DNA of 64,000 nt, from assembly GCA_039000515.1 (NCBI GenBank), contig JBCFYV010002255.1:17136890-17200889 (forward strand), read 5' to 3'. The position numbers and the translations under genes were made by a program. Positions 33,232 through 44,099 of this stretch are shown here, one piece after another. The DNA is from Timema cristinae (Eukaryota; Arthropoda; Insecta; Phasmatodea; Timematidae). Numbering within the stretch: the stretch's first letter is position 1; each line of letters opens with the position of its first letter. The notes beneath the pieces are model-generated. The model saw only the letters and a program-made list of their open reading frames with translations. It was not told the origin of the DNA and did not search any database.

Positions 33232-33596
33232 TTAAAAAAAATGACACCTGGATACGGGAGTCGAACCCGGGATCTTTGTATTGATACGTTAATGCTCTGA
33301 CCACTGAGCTATTCAGAAATCGTTCCAAGCTCAGGGTAATTCTCCACTTACATTTTAAGGTAGAGTCTGTGATGGATGTGTGGGAATCTTTGACTACAAA
33401 TATGTGATAATTTTAGTTCACAGGCTATCAGATATCGCAGCCACCCACCACCAACTCGGTAGTTTTTTATTTGAGTGAAGAATGACCCTGGGCACGGGAC
33501 GATTCCTGGATAGCTCAGTGGTGGAGCATTGGCGTAATAAGCCAAAGGTCCCGGGTTCGATTCCAGTGTCCAGGTGTCATTTTTCAATTTTCAGAA
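33232..33596. mobile_element. Family K element: inverted tRNA-like arms around a conserved spacer
   Basis: Left arm (33241-33345) reads, in complement, tagctcagtggtcagagcat and gatcccgggttcgactcccg. The right arm (33490-33580) reads tagctcagtggtggagcatt and aggtcccgggttcgattcca. The two arms are therefore inverted copies of one tRNA-like unit, and the element ends in matching inverted words (aatgacacctgga / tccaggtgtcatt). The spacer between them (about 33350-33475, with gtctgtgatggatgtgtggg and ggctatcagatatcgcagcc) is conserved in a second element at 34556-35041. Function unknown. Possible origins are a MITE that captured a tRNA, or two SINEs fused head to tail in opposite orientation. Confidence 0.8.
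33505..33574 (+). other. tRNA-Ile-like cloverleaf inside family K right arm
   Basis: The 70 bases fold as a near-complete tRNA. The acceptor stem is cctggat with gtccagg (six Watson-Crick pairs and one wobble). A three-pair D-stem (ctc/gag) and a five-pair anticodon stem (ttggc/gccaa) follow, with loop gtaataa giving anticodon AAT. The T-arm has a standard loop ttcgatt but a weakened stem. There is a canonical B-box (ggttcgattcc). No CCA is encoded, as is normal in eukaryotes. Because copies elsewhere in family K are degenerate, I read this as the tRNA-like end of the element and not a working tRNA gene. Confidence 0.55.
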
Positions 33597-33599
33597 TAC

Positions 33600-34186
33600 G
33601 CTAACCAATATTTCCCGATTTTTTTTTTTACAATGTTCCTCTAAAGTTAACTAAACGGGCATACTCTTTCAAACGTTACACGACTTGGCGTATGAACATA
33701 GTAAAATATAAATTGTAGCCGTTCATTCTCTAATAAAAGTTTGTTGCTTTTGCAATCTAAATATATTTAAAAAAAAATCCAGCTCTTATGGTTAAGACTT
33801 GTACAGTTATAATACATCAGTTAGCCAATCCTATCACTAATAATATAGTCCAGGGATAATTTACAAACCCACCCCTAAGACAATGGGAAGAATACTACAT
33901 TTCAATTTTATATATTTAAAAAAAATGCAATGAAATTCATTTTTTTTATTTTTAAACAAATATTGCGTTTTTAAAATTATCGTTGCCTTAAAATAGTATT
34001 GCAACTATATTATTTAAATATTAATAATTTGTTAATCATCGCTTGGCTTTAGTAACCAAATTATTCTTTCTATTAGCTATATCTTGCTTTATTAGGGATT
34101 TACTCCTTGGAAATTTATCATTTGAAGAGTTACCATACAGTTTCTATTGGGTCCAAGTCTGGAGAGCTTCCTAGACACACTCATTT
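33600..34186. other. AT-rich intergenic stretch
   Basis: Lies between family K and a SINE-A. AT-rich sequence with poly-A and poly-T tracts, no recognised repeat and no reading frame worth reporting. Confidence 0.4.
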
Positions 34187-34187
34187 A

Positions 34188-34478
34188 GGTGACCTGGTAG
34201 TCTAGGGGTAAGGTGTCAGATTTCTGTGCTGGGGTCCGGGGTTCAATCCTCGGTCCCAGCACAGATTTATCTGATTGCCAAACCCTTCCTTCACCTCTGA
34301 CAAGACGTGTATTAATCACAACTTGTGAATAAGAGGAATGCCAGGCCTCCACCGTGGTTCGGATCCCACGTTAAACTGTAGGTCCTCCAATTCATCTCAC
34401 AATAACCCTACCATTACATATTAATGTAAGTTCGTATAACCCGAAAGGGTAGTAAGACTCGGTGCTAATAATAATAAT
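34188..34478 (+). mobile_element. SINE-A copy 9 (full length)
   Basis: Head ggtgacctggtagtctaggg, B-box ggggttcaatcctcggtccc, body, tail (cccgaaagggtagtaagact) and a short TAA end. Flanked by the 8-bp duplication ctcattta at 34180-34187 and 34479-34486. Confidence 0.92.
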
Positions 34479-34555
34479 CTCATTTAAATTATATAATTTC
34501 AATACTATTTTAAGGCAGCAATAGTACTTAATATGTGTTTGATTACAAACTTATT

Positions 34556-35041
34556 TAAATTGAAAAATGAAACCTGGACACTGGAAACGAACCCGGAAAT
34601 CTTGGCTCAATACGACAATGTTCTAACCACTGTGCTATCCAGGAATCATCCCGTGCTCAGGATAATTCTCCCCTCATATTTTAAGGTAAAGTCTATGATT
34701 GATGTGTGGAAATCGTTGGCTACAAATGTGTGATCATTTTAGTTCGTGGACTATCAGATATCACAGCCACCATCGGCTAGGTAGTTTTTTTTTGCTGTCA
34801 ATTGTACAATTACAATTTGTACGAACGCGCAAATCATGATGAATAAAAAAATAGCTAAGCTATTATATTTATTAATTGCGGTTATAGCCGCACCGAAATA
34901 TCATATTCTTTGAATTAAAAAATGAGCGATGAATGAACCTGGGCATGGGATGATTTTGGATAAATCAGTGGTTAGAATATTGGCGTACTAAATCAAAGTT
35001 CCTGGGTTCAATTCCCGTGTCTAGGTATCATTTTTCAAGTT
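34556..35041. mobile_element. Family K element, second copy, with ~130-bp extra interior
   Basis: Left arm 34556-34670: complement of the tRNA-like unit, with atccaggaatcatcccgtgc. The spacer follows (gtctatgattgatgtgtgga, gactatcagatatcacagcc). Then about 130 bp absent from the copy at 33232 (roughly 34785-34920, including gcggttatagccgc). The right arm is 34925-35041 (gaacctgggcatgggatgat, agttcctgggttcaattccc, gtatcatttttcaa). The arms have drifted in the A-box (aaatcagtgg) but keep the B-box. The shared spacer shows this is a family and not a chance SINE pair. Confidence 0.78.
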
Positions 35042-35044
35042 AGA

Positions 35045-35895
35045 GAATATAATATCTAAATACGTATATAACCGTAAATAACAAATATAACAGCTTAGCT
35101 ATACAAGCCATGATTACAAAGTGTCGAATTGAAATTCATATCCTATAAAAATATATCATAAATAAGTGAGAATGTAGTATTTTCCCCATTTTATGAGGGA
35201 TGGGCTAATAAAATGGTCAGGTACTATTAAAGTAATTTGATTTGCATCCGTCGCTTTTAATGAATTAAAAATATTATTGATATATTAAAATGTTATCAAT
35301 GTTAACCGTAAAAAAATGTGTTTGTAATTTCTAAAATGTACTTACTACCAAATTCTTAGCATACATATCACATATTGTCTTTCCCTGGTGCACAATTATC
35401 ACTTCCCCGTAACTAGTCTATCTCTCAAATTATTTATTTAAGGTAATAGTACAACAAAAGTCTTGCGTAAAAACCTCTCTGCATTGCTCAACTTATCTTT
35501 ATTAAAGTCGTACGTCCTCGCTTTCATATTTTTGTTTTATTTTCAAACAGTAAAAGTCGTACTTGAATGTTTCTTGACAGATCTATTTAGTAATTTCATC
35601 CTAGTAATGTTTCCCTCAGTCAAGACATTTCCTTGAAATGTAATCTATTTTGTTTCTGACAAAGAAAAATATATATTTTTGTATTACTTTTATTATTAAT
35701 AATTTAAAAGAGAAAGGATATTTGATAGTGCCTCGCGTGATGATACCGAAATGTTTTTCTGTTGATAGCTAGCTAGACATATTTGGATTTTGGAATATTC
35801 TCTCTCTTTTAAAGTGATACTATGCTTTCTTATTGAATAAGTCCGATTCATTTTATTAGTACCTGCATTAGTCCATGCCAGGAATTGAGCCAAAG
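35045..35895. other. AT-rich intergenic stretch
   Basis: No gene or complete element recognised. The minus-strand frame at 35696-35926 runs into the TAA tail of the neighbouring SINE-B, has no domain and is not credible. Confidence 0.4.
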
Positions 35896-35896
35896 A

Positions 35897-36166
35897 CCTA
35901 ATAATAATAATAATAATAATAAGCACCGCGTCTTACTAACCGTTCGGGTTATACGCTTTAAGTACTAATTACGCTAATGGATTAGGAATTGGGAAGGTTG
36001 AATTAGAGGAAGTGAACCCGCATTTGCGTGGAGGGAGAGTGGAAAAACCATTTAGTAAAAACCACGCCAGTTCACCCGACCGAGACTCTAACCTCGATCT
36101 CCCCGTCCTCAGCAGTCGAGCTCAACACGACAAGCGCGTTAGCCAACTACGCCACCGAGGCGGGTC
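35897..36166 (-). mobile_element. SINE-B copy 4 (full length, minus)
   Basis: TAA-tail complement (about 35899-35921), shared tail complement (gcaccgcgtcttactaaccg), the body complement (ccgcatttgcgtggagggag) and the whole head complement, ending cgccaccgaggcgggt. The B-box complement is gagactctaacctcgatctc. The frame 36028-36213 is an antisense SINE translation. Confidence 0.9.
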
Positions 36167-36277
36167 ATTTCACTTATAACATTCTCTTAATGATTACAGC
36201 GCTTGGTGGTTGAATTCAAAAGACAAAAATGTCACTAACTTGGGGATTCCCCGGTATACATGTAGACAATTTTTTTT

Positions 36278-36526
36278 TAGTACCACGTGTTCCTACTAGT
36301 TCGGGTTATACGTTTATGTACTAATTACGGCAATGGTTAAAGAAGATGAGGAAGGTTAAATTTTTGTAGAAACTGTACCCACATTTGCGTGAAGAAAGAG
36401 TGTAAGACCATTTTGGGGGAGGGGGGGAGGGAAACCTCAGTACACCCGAGTGAGATTCGAATCTCAATCTCCACAGTATATTCTACTGTAAGAGTAGCGC
36501 CTAAGACCATGCTGCCACCAAAACGG
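36278..36526 (-). mobile_element. SINE-C copy (minus)
   Basis: Tail complement (tactagttcgggttatacgt), body complement (acccacatttgcgtgaagaa), a G-rich interruption (36413-36430), B-box complement (gtgagattcgaatctcaatc) and head complement (gcctaagaccatgctgccac). It lies 110 bp from the SINE-B at 35897-36166, in the same orientation, which shows how closely the two families resemble each other in body and tail. Confidence 0.85.
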
Positions 36527-36660
36527 TACCATCTACGTTAGTACACCAATAAAAATCAAAGACTTTATGAATATATCCTCTCTCTTTGTGGTTCAACCAT
36601 TTGAAATTTTTTTTAAAGGAAAATATCCATCTCAAAACATAACGCTTGTTTGTAGTTATA

Positions 36661-36948
36661 CAAGGTGACCTGGTGGTCTAGGGTAAGGTGTCAGACTTCT
36701 ATGCTGGCGGCCGGGGTTCAATCCTCGGTCCCGGCAAAGATTTATCTGATTACCAAACCCTTCCTTCACCTCTGACAAGACATCTTGTGAATGTGAGGAA
36801 TGCCAGGCCTCCACCGTGGTTCGGATTCCACGTTAAACTGTAGGTCCTCCATTTCATCTCACTATCACCCTACCATTACACATTAGCGTAAGTGCGTATA
36901 ACCCGAACGGGTAGTAAGACGCGGTGCTAATAATAATAATAATAATAA
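36661..36948 (+). mobile_element. SINE-A copy 10 (full length)
   Basis: Head ggtgacctggtggtctaggg, with one base missing in the A-box G run; B-box ggggttcaatcctcggtccc; intact body and tail (taacccgaacgggtagtaag). A perfect 10-bp duplication, tgtagttata, is at 36651-36660 and 36949-36958. Confidence 0.94.
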
Positions 36949-37029
36949 TGTAGTTATAAAATGTGCCCCTGACAGATATTCGAACTTTGGACCTTTGGTA
37001 TGACACACCAATACCATAATTCAAATATA

Positions 37030-38585
37030 AATGGATATGACTTCTGTTCGCGACACCTGAATCAAATGTTTAACTAAATTTATACAATATGAAATCATAG
37101 TGACACAGTTTGTGCAAACAGGAATGATAGTTCTGCCAGGAACAATACAGTGGTTCCAGCTTTCAAGCGTAGCTATTTCGCGGTGACGTCTCCAAAATGA
37201 GCTGTTACCGCTGACATCATTTGTTTGAAACAGCGACGTGCATGTAGGGTGGTTGAAACATGCAACTCACGCCATCTAGTTCCCCCTCCCCCCCCCCCCC
37301 CCCACACACATGCGTCGCACAGAATCGTGGTAATTTAGATGAATGTCAAGCAGAACACCAAAACATTTGTTTCGTCACCATTGATTGATGGTCTCTTGGT
37401 CAAAAGGGGCAAACCAGCTCTTGTCGCGAGTTCGGGATTCATTAGAGGTCGCTTTACAACCAACCTTGTTCGAATATCCCACACCCTCGCAACCCCCTCA
37501 ACCCCTTTCCCCTCCCTCTATCAATCTTTTCTACTTATTTCCCTGTATTACCTTACCCATTCATGCAGGACGTAGTTTGAAAACAAACTGGATTTCCGGA
37601 TTCGTTGACAGATTTTTTTTTTTTGAAGCAAACCTTTACAGTGTGTTGAATTGCTAACGAGATGTCAAAAGTGATTAATCTAGTTTGACTTGAACGTTGG
37701 TCATACAATGATACATTGGTAGGTGTTATGGAGAGGGAGGTGGGGTAGAGAAAAGCCAAATTACATCAACAAATTCAACCCACTCTGTGAATAACCAAAT
37801 CTGATGTAACTTCTTAATAGGAATACATTTTACTCTATGCATGTCAGTTAAACCTTTATTTAACGTTAAAAAAAACGAATTGATGAATATCTCATTAATA
37901 ATAAAAGTCAACAAATTTGTTGGTAGTAACAAATGTTTCTTAAAAAATAATTGTTTTTCAAATAAAGTAGGAGCGTTAGGTATTTTTAATAGCGATCTTA
38001 AGGTCCTATTGGTAAACGTGTTTAAATTTATTAATAAAAACAGAATTTCAATATAGATTTAAGAAAAATAAATCTATGTGTATGTATTAGATGATATTTT
38101 ACATCGATATTTAGATTAAAAAACATAATTATTTGAATTTGAATGACTAAAGTGAAAAATAAAGATAAGTACATCAGACAATCGCCTTATTTTCAACATT
38201 GAAAGGACAGAAATGTACTAAGAGCCATTCTTAAATTACGTAAGGCTTTAAAAAAAAAGTATTTTCAACCTCCCCATAGCCCCCTTCCCTTCCCCCCTTC
38301 CTCCTCTTTCTTCCGTTTTTTTTCTTTTTTTTTCTTACGATTTGATAAATTAGATTTTTTTTACTATAGAAAGTGATATGAAATTTTATAATACTTTAAT
38401 TATAGTAATATTAGGTGTAACACATCATAAGTAAATGATATATAAGTAAAAATTTATAATAAATATGTTTGTTTTCTGACAAAAAAGAGTCGGTTGCTTT
38501 TTAGATTTGGTCTCACCACAAACAATGACAAATAAAACCTTTTAAAAAACCTCCCACCTACTCGTAATAACACGTAATAACATCC
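37030..38585. other. Intergenic stretch, mixed composition
   Basis: GC-richer patch at about 37110-37330 and a C16 tract at 37288-37303, then AT-rich sequence. Overlapping frames at 37339-37575, 37385-37657 and 37553-37759 (mutually antisense or shifted) have no recognised domain. The region after 37840 is extremely AT-rich. Confidence 0.4.
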
Positions 38586-38588
38586 TGA

Positions 38589-38697
38589 AACCCACTTCGA
38601 TGAGCACGTGGTCTAACGCGCTACTCTTGCAGTAGACTAGACTACCGATGACGGGGAGGTCAAGGTTTGAATCCCGGTCGGTTGTACTGTGTTTTTA
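38589..38697 (+). mobile_element. SINE-C head only
   Basis: Complete tRNA-like part: aacccacttcgatgagcacg, tggtctaacgcgctactctt, accgatgacggggaggtcaa, and a B-box (aaggtttgaatcccggtcgg). It stops after gttgtactgtgtttttatca, with no body or 3' tail. Confidence 0.72.
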
Positions 38698-38699
38698 TC

Positions 38700-39960
38700 A
38701 AATTAAATAAACAAAGTTGTTAAAGCAATTCACACGTTAAATATATTGAACATAATTTCCGTTTTGTAAAAGTTTCACTTATGTATCGTATTATTGTGTA
38801 GACTACTCAAAGAAAATCGAATACAACTTGCCATAAAACTTTTTGAAATAATGTATTACAGAGTAAAACAAAATATAGTAAGTGATGTACTCTAAATCTG
38901 TATGATAATACATTAATATTCATAGGATAGTTTGTATCTACGATTAATGCATTTATACCAAAGGTATTTTTAAATAAATCAAGAAAGTATATTGATGTAG
39001 TAAGCAAGTGCACGTTTTGAGAAGAGAAAATAAGTTTAATGTGGGCCGTAGAGACCTTACATTATAGTGGGTAGATATTTTAAATTTAGTTCTAAGAAAC
39101 AAATTAATTTAGGTTTGAGAACTCTCAAATACATCTCACCTCCCAAAAAAAAAATTGTTTTGTAAAATGTTATAAAATCACAAATATCTCACTAAAAAAT
39201 TCCTCTAAATGTTTTCCTACCTTTATCAAATGCAATATAAAAACTCACTCAATTTTTTTTATATCTTTAAAGAATACTTGATACAGGTATTTTTTTATTA
39301 GGTAGTAATTAATATAGCTAATAAAATTATAGGAGAATAATAATCTCACTATTAAATCCTACCCTACAACAATAGATAAAACGAGTTCCCAAAATAATAT
39401 CGAAATACTCAGACTTTCAACGATCATAAGCAACAAATGACAATAGATTTATCAAATTTTTCACTATAATAAGTGCAAACTTGGACACATTCTTCTCCTT
39501 TGATAATCTAATCAACTTCCAATTATAGGCATCTCGGAAACCGCGCAATCCGTCAACACAGCATGAACCACTCCTCCTTAGTGTGTAACACCGACCCGCC
39601 GCACCAGGCGTTCACGAGAGTTGCCTATCTACAGATATGCAAGGCGCCTGTCATATAATAAGGGCAACAATAATTTGTGTATCAGACGTAAACACAGTGA
39701 CGCGTAAGACATGTTGCCATGAGAACTGTACTCCACACATAGCCCTGGGAGTATACATTAGCATACACTTGTAGATATCTGTATGACAATCAATATTATG
39801 ACGTCCAGACCTCCCCCCCCCCCCCCTCACCATAATCCTCTCTATCCTCTATTCAGCCTTGTAGACATATTCCGTATCCGTAAAGTGTGTATTCCATGGT
39901 TCGCAAAGACAGTGTTGCCACAGTAAGCAGTACTTGCTTAAACTTTACCTGTAAATGGTT
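38700..39960. other. AT-rich intergenic stretch
   Basis: Very AT-rich until about 39500, then a GC-richer patch (39530-39660, with gaccgcgcaatccgtcaac-like text and a high CpG count) and a C14 tract at 39813-39826. No gene or element identified. Confidence 0.4.
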
Positions 39961-39975
39961 CCCATCACTCAATAA

Positions 39976-40225
39976 TATATTATTATTATATTATATTATT
40001 ATTATTATTATTTAGCACCGCGTCTTACTACCCGTTCGGTATACGTTATACGCACTTACGCTAATGTGTAATGGTAGGGTGATTGTGAGATGAAATGAAG
40101 GACCTACAGTTTAACGTGGAATCCGAACCACGGTGGTGACCTGGCATTCCACACATTCACAAGATGTCTTGTCAGAGGTGTAGGAAGGGTGTGGAAATCA
40201 GATAAATCTGTGCCAGGACCGAGGA
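39976..40225 (-). mobile_element. SINE-A copy 11, 5'-truncated (minus), perfect TSD
   Basis: TTA-rich tail complement, cttactacccgttcggtata, body complement (acaagatgtcttgtcagagg), then gataaatctgtgccaggacc and an end within the B-box region (cgagga). The A-box and half of the tRNA-like head are missing, yet a perfect 12-bp duplication, atcactcaataa, flanks it (39964-39975, 40226-40237). The truncation therefore arose during insertion. Confidence 0.94.
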
Positions 40226-40239
40226 ATCACTCAATAAAA

Positions 40240-40715
40240 CATTCCCATGTAAGGAAGATCTTTAAACACAGGATATTATCGCTGAGGGAAGTGTACGGTT
40301 ACTTTTGTGGAAACAGCGTTGACATTCTCTTGTTTATAGGTGGGCCATCTCTCCTCAAATATAAGACAAGTTTGGCAACGTTGGTTAGTCGAGGTTGACA
40401 GTAGCTCCTTCTTACTCCAGCACAGGTAGACAAATGAAACATATAGCTTATGTGCGATCAGTGATTTTAAAGGAAATTGTCAACATTATCTATGAGTATT
40501 GTATTTTAAATTATCTATCTTTAAAAACAATACATAAAAAAACAAGGGATTAAGGTTATCACTATTGTGATCGACAAAAAAAAATCGAACTCGAGAACTC
40601 TGAAACTGAACAGATATTTTTCGCGATTATTTCTGCCTGTGTGTGAGCCTAGAATCGAAACAATTTTACCAATTGTGCTAGAACTTAGTATCTAGGTTTT
40701 AATAAGGTTTCTCTG
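40240..40715. other. Intergenic stretch
   Basis: No gene recognised between the truncated SINE-A and the family L MITE. A B-box-like complement (aaatcgaactcgagaactct near 40581) may be a remnant SINE head on the minus strand. Confidence 0.35.
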
Positions 40716-40721
40716 AGGGTA

Positions 40722-40916
40722 CAGTAGATGCATGGCTTCTTTGGTGCTGACTAACAGCTCACAGCTGACAGATGATGACTTTGAAAAGTTACCAGACCAA
40801 ATTATGTATCCCTACGCCAACCAAATGATCTGAAAAAACATGTGTTTAGCAGCTGTTGACGGTCAGAAGTTAGCTGTGAGCTGTCAGTCAGCACCAAAGA
40901 AGCCATGGGGCTACTA
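40722..40916 (+). mobile_element. Family L palindromic MITE, copy 3
   Basis: TA-flanked (40720-40721, 40917-40918). Left end cagtagatgcatggcttctt; the right end reads agccatggggctacta. The central ttaggtatatacctaaat palindrome present in copies 1, 2 and 4 is deleted here (agcagctgttgacggtcaga), making this the shortest copy. Confidence 0.83.
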
Positions 40917-41267
40917 TATTTTGGAATTTGATACCCAACCCTAAAATTAAAGATAAAAAAGGAGATAGAATCGATTTTTTTTCGAAATACCATTATAAAT
41001 ATTTTGATTAAAATATTTTGTGTCGAGGCACTGTTTAACATAAGAAACAAAATGACAACTCTCGTTTTTCCCGTAAAGATTACTTTAAGGGTACTCTAAG
41101 TTAGTATAAATTTACAATTTTTATTATATATCCGTTAATCTTTGATTTTACAAAAATAGCTTATCATTGCAAAGTTATAAGACATAAACTATTTGATTGC
41201 TATTTGAAATAATATTTTACAATTCAATATTTTCCGAGTAATACAAACCTATGTATAAATTATAAAC

Positions 41268-41521
41268 CCCCACCTCAGGGCATAGTTAGATAACGCACTA
41301 GTCGCGTTGAGTTAGACTGCCGAGGACGGGGAGATTGAGGTTCGAGTCTCGGTCGGGTGAAATGGGGGGCGGATTTTTACCTAAATGGCATTCCAATATC
41401 TCTTCACGTAAATGTGGGTTCACTTCCTCTATATTCAACCTTCCTAATTACTAATTTATTAGCGTAATTAGTAATTAAGCGTATAAACCAAACAGGTAGT
41501 AAGATGTGGTGCTAATTTTTT
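41268..41521 (+). mobile_element. SINE-B copy 5 with TSD
   Basis: Head cccacctcagggcatagtta, B-box gaggttcgagtctcggtcgg (41338 onward), body (ttcacttcctctatattcaa) and tail (accaaacaggtagtaagatg) ending in T-rich sequence. Duplication ttataaac at 41260-41267 and 41522-41529. Confidence 0.88.
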
Positions 41522-41852
41522 TTATAAACATTAAATATCTCAATAAAGTAAATACACTGTACATCCCAATGAATTGTGAACCAGAGTGTACTGAAAATAC
41601 CAATCAAATAACTTCTCTCCAGTACTTAACCAAATTCGCATTCCAATAATTAATATAAAACGTGAGTGGTGTGGTCTCTTTGAACTATGTAGTCAGAGAG
41701 GGGAATCCCAAATAATACCTTTAGTATCGGTTCAATGAAGACAGCGACACAACATTCCTGTCTTCTTTGGAGGGGGAGGAAAATAAAGAGTTTGAAGGGG
41801 GCAAGGGGAACTCAATATAGCTCTTTTCGTAATTGTTGATTACTCTATAGAT

Positions 41853-42229
41853 CAGTGGTTCCCAAACATTTTGAATGGTGTACCACCCTAACAATTTCCG
41901 TAATTTGTAATACCACCAAGATTAAGCTGAATTATTTACTATTTTGATATATTTTTAATGTCGCCCAGAGACATATAAATCACAGCCTGCGCAGCTGCAC
42001 CTGTTGTTCGAGCTTGAATCATTGTTGCCATCCCTCAAACCACTTTTTAAAATCTGTTTTACTTTTGACCTGACTTGGTCGTTATATATTTATAAGATTT
42101 GATGAGGCTCTATCATTTTCTGACTTTAATTTGCTACGAGTAGCTTTTTGTTTGGCTTCTCACGACGTACCACAGGAAATAATTGTGCGCACCAATAGTT
42201 GTACGCGTATCACAGTTTGGGAAACACTG
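41853..42229. mobile_element. Non-autonomous hAT element, 377 bp
   Basis: Left end cagtggttcccaaacatttt and right end (reverse complement) cagtgtttcccaaactgtga. The flanking 8-bp duplications are ctatagat (41845-41852) and ctctagat (42230-42237), one mismatch. The subterminal text gtgtaccacc on the left has a partner in acgtaccacagg on the right. Ends of CAGTGGTTCCCAAAC type with an 8-bp TSD are classic hAT. No transposase frame. Confidence 0.9.
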
Positions 42230-42239
42230 CTCTAGATTA

Positions 42240-42690
42240 TAGAATGAGTAATAAAGCTCAGTTAATATTATTTTGTGTCGTATGCCTACGATCGGGCGCA
42301 ACAGAAACCAATATGAGGAATCAGATTTTCATAATAAGGACATATATAAGGGTTAGAAAGGCTGGTAGATCTACTTTTACTTATCCATACTCAAGCCATA
42401 TGATCTAAGACTGTAACCTTTGATATTCAGTGTTTAATATCTCTCCAGGTAAAAAAAAAACTGTTTGTAGGGTTATGACAATACAAGTATTTCTACGTGA
42501 GAAATTTGGGATCGGCGACGCCAAATGGCGACGCTACGAGAAGTCAAATTTGGTGATGTATGCACTTGGGGGGAGGGGGGGAAGGTTGGCAACTAATGCC
42601 GAGAGCCACGCAAACCAACACAAGAATCCCCACCACTCCATCACCAGGCACAAGCGATGAGCCAGAGTGGCAGTGTGCTGGCTGTTTGCT
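42240..42690. other. Intergenic stretch
   Basis: No gene. Short frames (42199-42408, 42430-42660) have no domain. GC-richer patch from 42505 to 42690, with a G-rich tract at 42567-42583. Confidence 0.35.
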
Positions 42691-42697
42691 GTTACTA

Positions 42698-42928
42698 CAG
42701 TAGCCCCATGGCTTCTTTAGTGCTGACAGCTGACAGCTGACAAATGACTGCTTTGAAAAGTTACCAGACCAAATTATGTATCCCTACGCCGAACCATATG
42801 ATCTGCAAAAAGATGGGTTTAGCAGGTGTCAGTTCTGACAATCAAAATTTAGGTATATGCCTAAATGTTGACTGTCAGAATTCAGCTGTGAGCTGTCAGT
42901 CAGCACCAAAGAAGCCACGGGGCTACTG
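42698..42928 (+). mobile_element. Family L palindromic MITE, copy 4
   Basis: TA-flanked (42696-42697, 42929-42930). Left end cagtagccccatggcttctt; the right end in complement is cagtagccccgtggcttctt. Interior landmarks are gaccaaattatgtatccctac, gatctgcaaaaagatgggtt and the modified core ttaggtatatgcctaaat. The 97-codon frame at 42744-43037 runs through the MITE and is not a gene. Confidence 0.87.
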
Positions 42929-42934
42929 TACCAA

Positions 42935-43785
42935 TCATAGTTTACACCTCTTTTCCACTTGCAATGTGCTTAGATTGATGAGTTGTCCAACTTCCAGGTA
43001 CAAACAGCGCCAACTTTTGACGTCAACCCCAAGTTGATTGAGTGTAAATACTTGTCTTGTCACCTCTTACAACTTGTGTAATGTTTTACCTGGTGATATT
43101 CATAACCATATTTACTATCAATACATATAAAATAAACTCCATAGAAAAACGAAATGCTACCAATGTTTTTTTTAAAGGCACTACTTATGAAAATTGGAGT
43201 ATAGTTTCTCCTATCTACACAAGGTCGGGTGGTTAAAATATCTAACCCCACACCTCCCTTTTTGTTGTTTAGGTATGACTTTTTTTTTAAGGGTCAAGGG
43301 CCATTACACTGATGGAACCGCACGTTGGAGGGTATGATGGGCACTTGGACGATGTATCCCGTGTGTGATAATTAACACTGATCATTATACGAGTCGGAGG
43401 AGGGAGAGGTTTTGAATAAACTGCCATTCACGAGTACGTCAGCGCGTTCGGGTCAAAGTGAGAGTTTGTTACGTGTAGGGATGACGGCAGTGCAATCACG
43501 CGGAACAGGAGGATGAAAGGGGGAGGGTGATGTTGCGGTAGAGGTCACGTAGATAGTTAGGTTGGCCGCAACGGCGACTGACTGACTGCCCTACAAATTG
43601 GAACGTAATCTAAATTCTAATTCGTTAAATGCGAGTGCTATCTCATGGTATTTACCCACTACTCCGACCCCCTACCCAGTTCAAAAATTGTTTTAGTAAA
43701 ATCTAAAAAAAAAAAACATTAATTTGTATACATAGGGGGGGGGTCTGAAACTGGTCGATCTCCCAACCATTCTAAGTGGCTCACA
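42935..43785. other. Intergenic stretch
   Basis: No gene recognised. A moderately GC-rich patch lies at about 43290-43600 (cgtcagcgcgttcgggtcaa, cgcggaacaggaggatgaaa), with no coding signature. Confidence 0.35.
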
Positions 43786-43787
43786 TC

Positions 43788-44052
43788 GGTGACCTGGTGG
43801 TCTAGGGGGTAAGGTTCAGACTTCTGTGCTGGGGGTCCGGGTTCAATCCCCGGTCCCGGCACAGATTTATCTGATTACCAAACCCTTTCTTCACCTCTGA
43901 CAAGACATCTTGTGGATGTGAGGAATGCCAGGCCTCCACCGTGGTTCGGATCCCACGTTAAACTGTAGGTCCTCCATTTCATCTCACAATCACCCTACCA
44001 TTACACATTAGCCTAAGTGCGTATAATCCGAACGGGTAGTAAGACGCGGTGC

Positions 44053-44089
<37 letters not shown>

Positions 44090-44098
44090 TAATAATAG
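43788..44098 (+). mobile_element. SINE-A copy 12 (full length)
   Basis: Head ggtgacctggtggtctaggg, B-box gggttcaatccccggtcccg (closest to the canonical form), body, shared tail (gaacgggtagtaagacgcgg) and a long TAA array (44054-44097). No secure duplication. Confidence 0.92.
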
Positions 44099-44099
44099 G

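Noticed and set aside
33505..33574. Functional tRNA-Ile(AAT) gene
   Set aside because: The fold is good, but the unit is the right arm of family K, occurs in inverted copies with the same flanks, and the T-stem is weakened. A mobile-element origin fits better.
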